Source of the DNA: JAZDLO01 sp043801935
Lineage (GTDB): Bacteria; Actinomycetota; Thermoleophilia; RBG-16-64-13
Length of the DNA stretch: 18,720 nucleotides
Direction: 5' to 3'
NCBI GenBank assembly: GCA_043801935.1
Contig: JAZDLO010000052.1
Span: forward strand, 1 to 18,720
The stretch's first letter is position 1. The number at the start of each line of letters is the position of its first letter. A model generated the notes under the pieces. The model was not told the DNA's origin and did no database searches. It saw nothing but the letters and a program-made list of their open reading frames with translations. A program made the translations under genes and the position numbers. Below, piece after piece: positions 15,490-18,720 of the stretch.

Positions 15490-15503
15490 GCCCGTCGACG
15501 GGC
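15490..15503 (-). terminator. Possible hairpin downstream of the MFS gene
   Basis: GCCCG-TCGA-CGGGC forms a 5-bp stem with a 4-nt loop about 120 bp after the MFS stop codon. There is no U-run, so terminator function is weakly supported. It separates MFS transcription from the riboswitch promoter. Confidence 0.2.
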
Positions 15504-15515
15504 ATCCCCCTGGAA

Positions 15516-15623
15516 CGTCGGCGGGCTCGGTATGTCACCCAGCCGCTCCCCAACAGCAGGGCGGAGATCTCGAGACCGGTCCCGCCGAACCGGATGGTGG
15601 AGATCGAAGCGATGGCCGTCGTC
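15516..15623 (+). pseudogene. Possible C-terminal remnant of a RidA/YjgF-family gene
   Basis: This plus-strand frame, open from 15486, reads RARYVTQPLPNSRAE, then ISRPVPPNRMVEIEAMAVV. RidA-family proteins end with a proline-containing stretch followed by a VEIEAIAV-like strand, and the codons here are strongly GC at third positions. There is no start codon or upstream family sequence, and after 15623 the frame runs into the antisense of the MFS gene. It is either a decayed fragment or a chance match of about 10 residues. I cannot decide without a search. Confidence 0.3.
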
Positions 15624-16968
15624 AGCGGAGGGGAGTGGGCGCTCTCCTGCTCATCATGCGGAAGGCCAGGGTGGCCAGGATCCCCGCGAATGGAAAGGCG
15701 GCCAGCATCAGATAGCCGCGCAGGAAGCCGTTGTCGCCCGGAGTGGTGCCGTAGACATCGAGCAGTTTCCCGAAGAGCCAGGGCGGGATCATCATACCGA
15801 TGAGGTTGAACAGGAAGACGAAGCCCGTGGCCGTGCCGACCTGCTCCGGCCGGTCGACCACATCAGGAATGATGCCTATGACGGCCGGGAACATGGCCAT
15901 CGTGAAGAAGCCGGCGATGACGACGATCAAGAAGCACAGGACGAGGATCTGGGAGAGCGGGAGGAGGGCGGTAAGGATCGTCATGCCGACGAGCGACACC
16001 ACAATGACCGGCACCCTGCCCCAGCGTCCCATGGCCAGTGCCCCCAGTGGGTTTCCGACCAGTTGGGCGGCAGCAACGCCAGCCGTCAGGTAGGCCGCTA
16101 CGGCTAGGCTGGCCCCGAACTGCTTCTCCAGAAACGACGGGGTCCAGGCCAGAATCGTGACTGCAGTCGCCGACGCGCCGGTGTTGATCAGCGCCACCGC
16201 CCAGAGGCGCGGATTCACGGCCGCCTGGCGGAGAGCTCTGGCCACTCCTCGAAACGAGCTCTCCTCGCCAGCGCGTCGGGGCAGCGCGCGCGCCTCTCTG
16301 CGCGAAAAAGCGACCAACCCAACAAGGACCGACAGGACGGCCAGGACCAAGAAGACGGTGGGATAGCCGCCGGCGTTCTGGAGGCTGGGCATGACGGCCA
16401 GGGCGAACAAATAGCCGAGACCGGTGCCGGTGCCGAAGATCCCCAGGGCACGGCCTTGTCTCTCGCGCGGTACGGTCTGGCAGACCAGGGCGTTCGCCAC
16501 CGGGACCGCAGCGGACGCCCCCAGCCCTTGCACCAGGCGCGCAATCAGAAACCAACTGTAGGAGGCGCTAAGGGCGAAGAAGATCGAACCCGCAGTCAGC
16601 AAGATCACGCCCACGGCCATCACTCGTCCGCCCCACCGTGCGGCCGCCATCCCCATGGGGATGGCGCCGACGCAGTACATCATCAAGAAGAGCGAGGAAA
16701 GAAGCCCGATCTGGGAGCCGGATAACTGGAACTTGTCCGTCAGTTCGTTGGCTACCACGGGAGTTACGGCGATCGCGCAGGCGGTCAGCGCCTGGAAGAG
16801 CATCAGGGACAGCGCCAGCGAATCGGCTGAGGAGATGGCCGGGAACGCCCGTCCCGGGGTCGCCGTCGGGGACGCCTCGGGCAGATTGCGCGAGTGCTCG
16901 TCCTCTGAAGCCCCAGCGGCCAGTGCCAGCCCCCCCTTCAAGCTCGACGGTCCTGCGAGCCCGGCCAT
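15622..16968 (-). CDS. Major facilitator superfamily (MFS) transporter
   Basis: A 448-residue protein with about 12 membrane segments in two halves, split by a basic loop (about 222-250, FSRREARALPRRAGEE). The conserved loop between helices 2 and 3 is GMAAARWGGR (106-115), in which the usual acidic residue of motif A is Ala. The matching loop in the second half is GALAMGRWGR (309-318). Motif-C-like glycines occur in GIFGTGTGLGY (177-187). Substrate unknown; the size and topology fit both sugar/organic-acid transporters and drug efflux pumps. The first ~50 residues are polar and poorly conserved-looking. The ATG at 16968 has no clear ribosome binding site; a TTG at codon 10 preceded by AGGA is an alternative start. 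Its neighbours do not suggest a substrate. Confidence 0.88.
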   Translation of the reverse strand: MAGLAGPSSLKGGLALAAGASEDEHSRNLPEASPTATPGRAFPAISSADSLALSLMLFQALTACAIAVTPVVANELTDKFQLSGSQIGLLSSLFLMMYCVGAIPMGMAAARWGGRVMAVGVILLTAGSIFFALSASYSWFLIARLVQGLGASAAVPVANALVCQTVPRERQGRALGIFGTGTGLGYLFALAVMPSLQNAGGYPTVFLVLAVLSVLVGLVAFSRREARALPRRAGEESSFRGVARALRQAAVNPRLWAVALINTGASATAVTILAWTPSFLEKQFGASLAVAAYLTAGVAAAQLVGNPLGALAMGRWGRVPVIVVSLVGMTILTALLPLSQILVLCFLIVVIAGFFTMAMFPAVIGIIPDVVDRPEQVGTATGFVFLFNLIGMMIPPWLFGKLLDVYGTTPGDNGFLRGYLMLAAFPFAGILATLAFRMMSRRAPTPLR

Positions 16969-17101
16969 CTCAACTGCAGCATCGCGGGCCGTGGTCCCGG
17001 ATCCTCGACCGCAGCTTCGACCGATGGCTAGGGCCTCTGGTGGGCCTGTTCTAGCGGGCCCCGGCTCTATCTATATCAGGGGGCTATGGCAGAAGCCTCT
17101 G

Positions 17102-18720
17102 TCAGGGGGCGACGTTCTCGAGCGCCCTCAGCGCCGATAGAACTTCACCGAGCCGCTTGATCTTCTCTCCGTAGGTAGCCCAATCGTCCGACCGTTGGGC
17201 GGTGCGCGCTTCCTCGTAGAGCTGTTCTGCAAGGTCGAGGAGGGCCCCGCGGTCGGTGGGAAGCGTTCCCGAGATGGTCGTGGTGGTCGTGACCGGCGGG
17301 ACCGTGATCGTCGTCGTGGTGGGGATCGTCGTCGTGGTGGCCCCGGGAGCCGTGGTGGTCGTGCCGGCGGGCACCGTGGTGGTCGGACCACCGGGTGTTG
17401 CGGAGAAGATTGACGCGAGCGCCGACTTCAGGTCGGGTTCCATCACCACCACATCGCCGTAGGCGACGATCACCCGGGTCAACTCGGGAATGGCACTTTG
17501 CTCGGCCTGCAGGTACAGAGGCTCCACGTAGATGAGCGAATCCTCCACCGGTATGACCAGGAGATTCCCTCGGATGACGTCACTTCCCGCCTGGTCCCAC
17601 AATGTGAGCTGGGCCGAGATGACCGGGTCGTTGTTGATGCGGGCCTCCACCTGGGCCGGGCCGAACACCAACTTGTCCTTGGGGAAGGCGATGACGAGCA
17701 ACTCTCCGTACTCGTCTCCGTCCATACGGGCGGCCATCCAGGAGATCATGTTCTGCTTGGTCCGGGGAGTGAACGGCTGCAGGAGCACGTACTCCTCCTG
17801 GCTCTCACCGGGTAGGACCATCATCAGGTAGTAAGGCTGGACGGCGATCTCATTCCCTCCGTACAGCTCCGTAGCGATCTCCCACACGTCTTCTTTGTTG
17901 TAGAAGGTCTGCGGCTCGGTCATGTGATAGATGGAAAGAGCCTCGGCTTGGATGCTGAGGAAATCCTCCGGATAGCGCAGGTGCCGGCGGATGTCGTCCG
18001 GCATGTCCTCGGCCGGGGTAAACAGCCCCGGAAAGACGTTGCCCCAGGTGCTCGCGATCGCGTCGTCGGGATCCATCTGGTAGAAGGTCACGTCGCCGTT
18101 GTAGGCATCGATCACCACTTTGATGGAGTTACGGATGTAGTTGAGACCGGTGAGATTGGGCTGCGAATTCGGGAAGACATCGGTGGTGGTATATGCGTCC
18201 CATAGCCACACGAGACTGCCGTCGTCACGGATCACCATGTAAGGATCGCGATCGTACTGCAAGAACGGGGCGATGGCATTCACCCGTTCGGTCAGTGCGC
18301 GCCGGTACAGGATGCGGGAGTCGGGCCGCAAATAGTCCGAGACCAGCAGCTTGATCGTGGCGAAGCGCACGCTGAATATCAGCTGGCGCGCGAAGCTGCC
18401 GATGCCCACGCCGCCTGTCCCCGAGTACTCCGTGAATACGTTGGAGTCGCCCATCGGGTAGTCGAACTCCTTGGCCGTCGTCTTGACAAGTACGAAGGCG
18501 TCGGCGCGTTCACCGTAATAGATCTCGGGGCCGGTAACCTTCAGGGACGTCTCACCTCGCGGAGGTATGTCGCGCACGAAGAGCTCGGGCAGCCCCTGCT
18601 CGGTGGCCTCGCTCACAGGGCTGACCGTCACACCGTAACCGTGCGTGTAGGTAAGGTGCTGGTTGACCCAGGTCTGAGCCTGATCGCTGAGCTTGGACTG
18701 GTCGAACTCCCGGGCCGCGA
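17102..18720 (-). CDS. UPF0182 (COG1615) membrane protein, C-terminal part
   Basis: Coding continues past the right edge: the frame reads SDQAQTWVNQHLTYTHGYGV up to 18632 without a stop, so the GTG at 18631 is internal. About 538 residues are in the window. Family-typical segments are THGYGVTVSPV, GLPELFVRDIPP, PEIYYGERADAFVLVKTT and EFDYP, and later ISWMAARMDGDEYGELLV and QAEQSAIPELTRVIVAYGD. Known members have N-terminal membrane helices, here outside the window, followed by this large domain, probably extracytoplasmic. After the core comes a Thr/Pro/Val-rich low-complexity stretch of about 55 residues, then a helical end (LLDLAEQLYEEARTAQRSDD and after) usual for the family. Function of the family is unknown. 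It lies 133 bp before the MFS gene; a weak -10-like TATAGA lies between them, with no clear terminator. Confidence 0.93.
   Translation of the reverse strand, partial: AAREFDQSKLSDQAQTWVNQHLTYTHGYGVTVSPVSEATEQGLPELFVRDIPPRGETSLKVTGPEIYYGERADAFVLVKTTAKEFDYPMGDSNVFTEYSGTGGVGIGSFARQLIFSVRFATIKLLVSDYLRPDSRILYRRALTERVNAIAPFLQYDRDPYMVIRDDGSLVWLWDAYTTTDVFPNSQPNLTGLNYIRNSIKVVIDAYNGDVTFYQMDPDDAIASTWGNVFPGLFTPAEDMPDDIRRHLRYPEDFLSIQAEALSIYHMTEPQTFYNKEDVWEIATELYGGNEIAVQPYYLMMVLPGESQEEYVLLQPFTPRTKQNMISWMAARMDGDEYGELLVIAFPKDKLVFGPAQVEARINNDPVISAQLTLWDQAGSDVIRGNLLVIPVEDSLIYVEPLYLQAEQSAIPELTRVIVAYGDVVVMEPDLKSALASIFSATPGGPTTTVPAGTTTTAPGATTTTIPTTTTITVPPVTTTTTISGTLPTDRGALLDLAEQLYEEARTAQRSDDWATYGEKIKRLGEVLSALRALENVAP
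17262..17430 (-). repeat. Thr-rich low-complexity coding tract in the UPF0182 gene
   Basis: Runs of ACC/ACG/ACA codons interrupted by Pro, Val, Gly and Ala give several TTTT and TTTTT blocks. Similar Thr/Pro linkers are frequent in exported actinobacterial proteins, where they may be glycosylated. The tract separates the core domain from the C-terminal helix. Confidence 0.8.

Larger units (their letters stand above)
15211..15621. other. Intergenic region between subtilase and MFS genes
   Basis: These 411 bp hold, from right to left, a possible RidA-like coding remnant on the plus strand (about 15516-15623), a GC palindrome (15490-15503), the candidate promoter (15438-15465), an AGTCGACT palindrome (15427-15434) just downstream of it, the aptamer (about 15278-15362), the anti-aptamer segment and the ribosome binding site. 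No intact gene is seen. Confidence 0.7.

Noticed and set aside
15418..16107. 229-codon plus-strand frame over the riboswitch promoter and MFS gene
   Set aside because: Mostly antisense to the MFS transporter, with a charged low-complexity translation typical of a shadow frame.

Overview
The window is high-GC bacterial DNA with strong G/C preference at third codon positions. It is densely coding, with ten protein genes, nine of them on the minus strand. The mix of a UPF0182 (COG1615) protein with a Thr/Pro-rich tail, a bacterial GH15 enzyme, S-layer-homology domains, a subtilase with a Trp-Asn tail and c-di-GMP signalling suggests a deep-branching, probably uncultured actinobacterial lineage. 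That placement is inference; no rRNA or marker gene is present.

Region 1 (6-8199, minus strand) reads in transcription order: GH15 glucoamylase/trehalase-like enzyme, hemerythrin-domain protein, a 1292-residue CheB-CheR-PAS-PAS-GAF-PP2C signalling fusion, a MoaF-family protein made of two similar halves, and a short-chain dehydrogenase. Gaps are 16-93 bp, so this may be one long operon with an internal promoter before the CheB/CheR gene.

Region 2 (8200-10256) holds one plus-strand gene for an exported protein with two similar N-terminal domains and three SLH repeats. It has a good sigma70-type promoter and is convergent with the next gene.

Region 3 (10257-15465, minus strand) is the most interesting part. 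In transcription order it has a promoter resembling the flagellar sigma factor consensus (TAAA-N16-GCCGATAA), a c-di-GMP-I (GEMM-I) riboswitch, a TTG-started exported subtilisin-like protease ending in four Ser-Val-x-Trp-Asn repeats, and a 122-residue exported protein made almost entirely of six AVLWRN repeats. A 13-bp hairpin with a UUCG loop follows. Next comes a second promoter of the same type (TCAA-N16-GCCGATTA) driving a membrane protein that carries both a GGEEF cyclase domain and an HD-GYP phosphodiesterase domain. Makers, breakers and an RNA sensor of c-di-GMP thus sit beside an exported protease and a repeat protein sharing an unusual Trp-Asn motif. This looks like an undescribed module, perhaps for the motile-to-sessile switch; its function is inference.

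Region 4 (15516-18720) has a possible decayed RidA-like fragment on the plus strand, an MFS transporter, and the C-terminal part of a UPF0182 protein that runs off the right edge.
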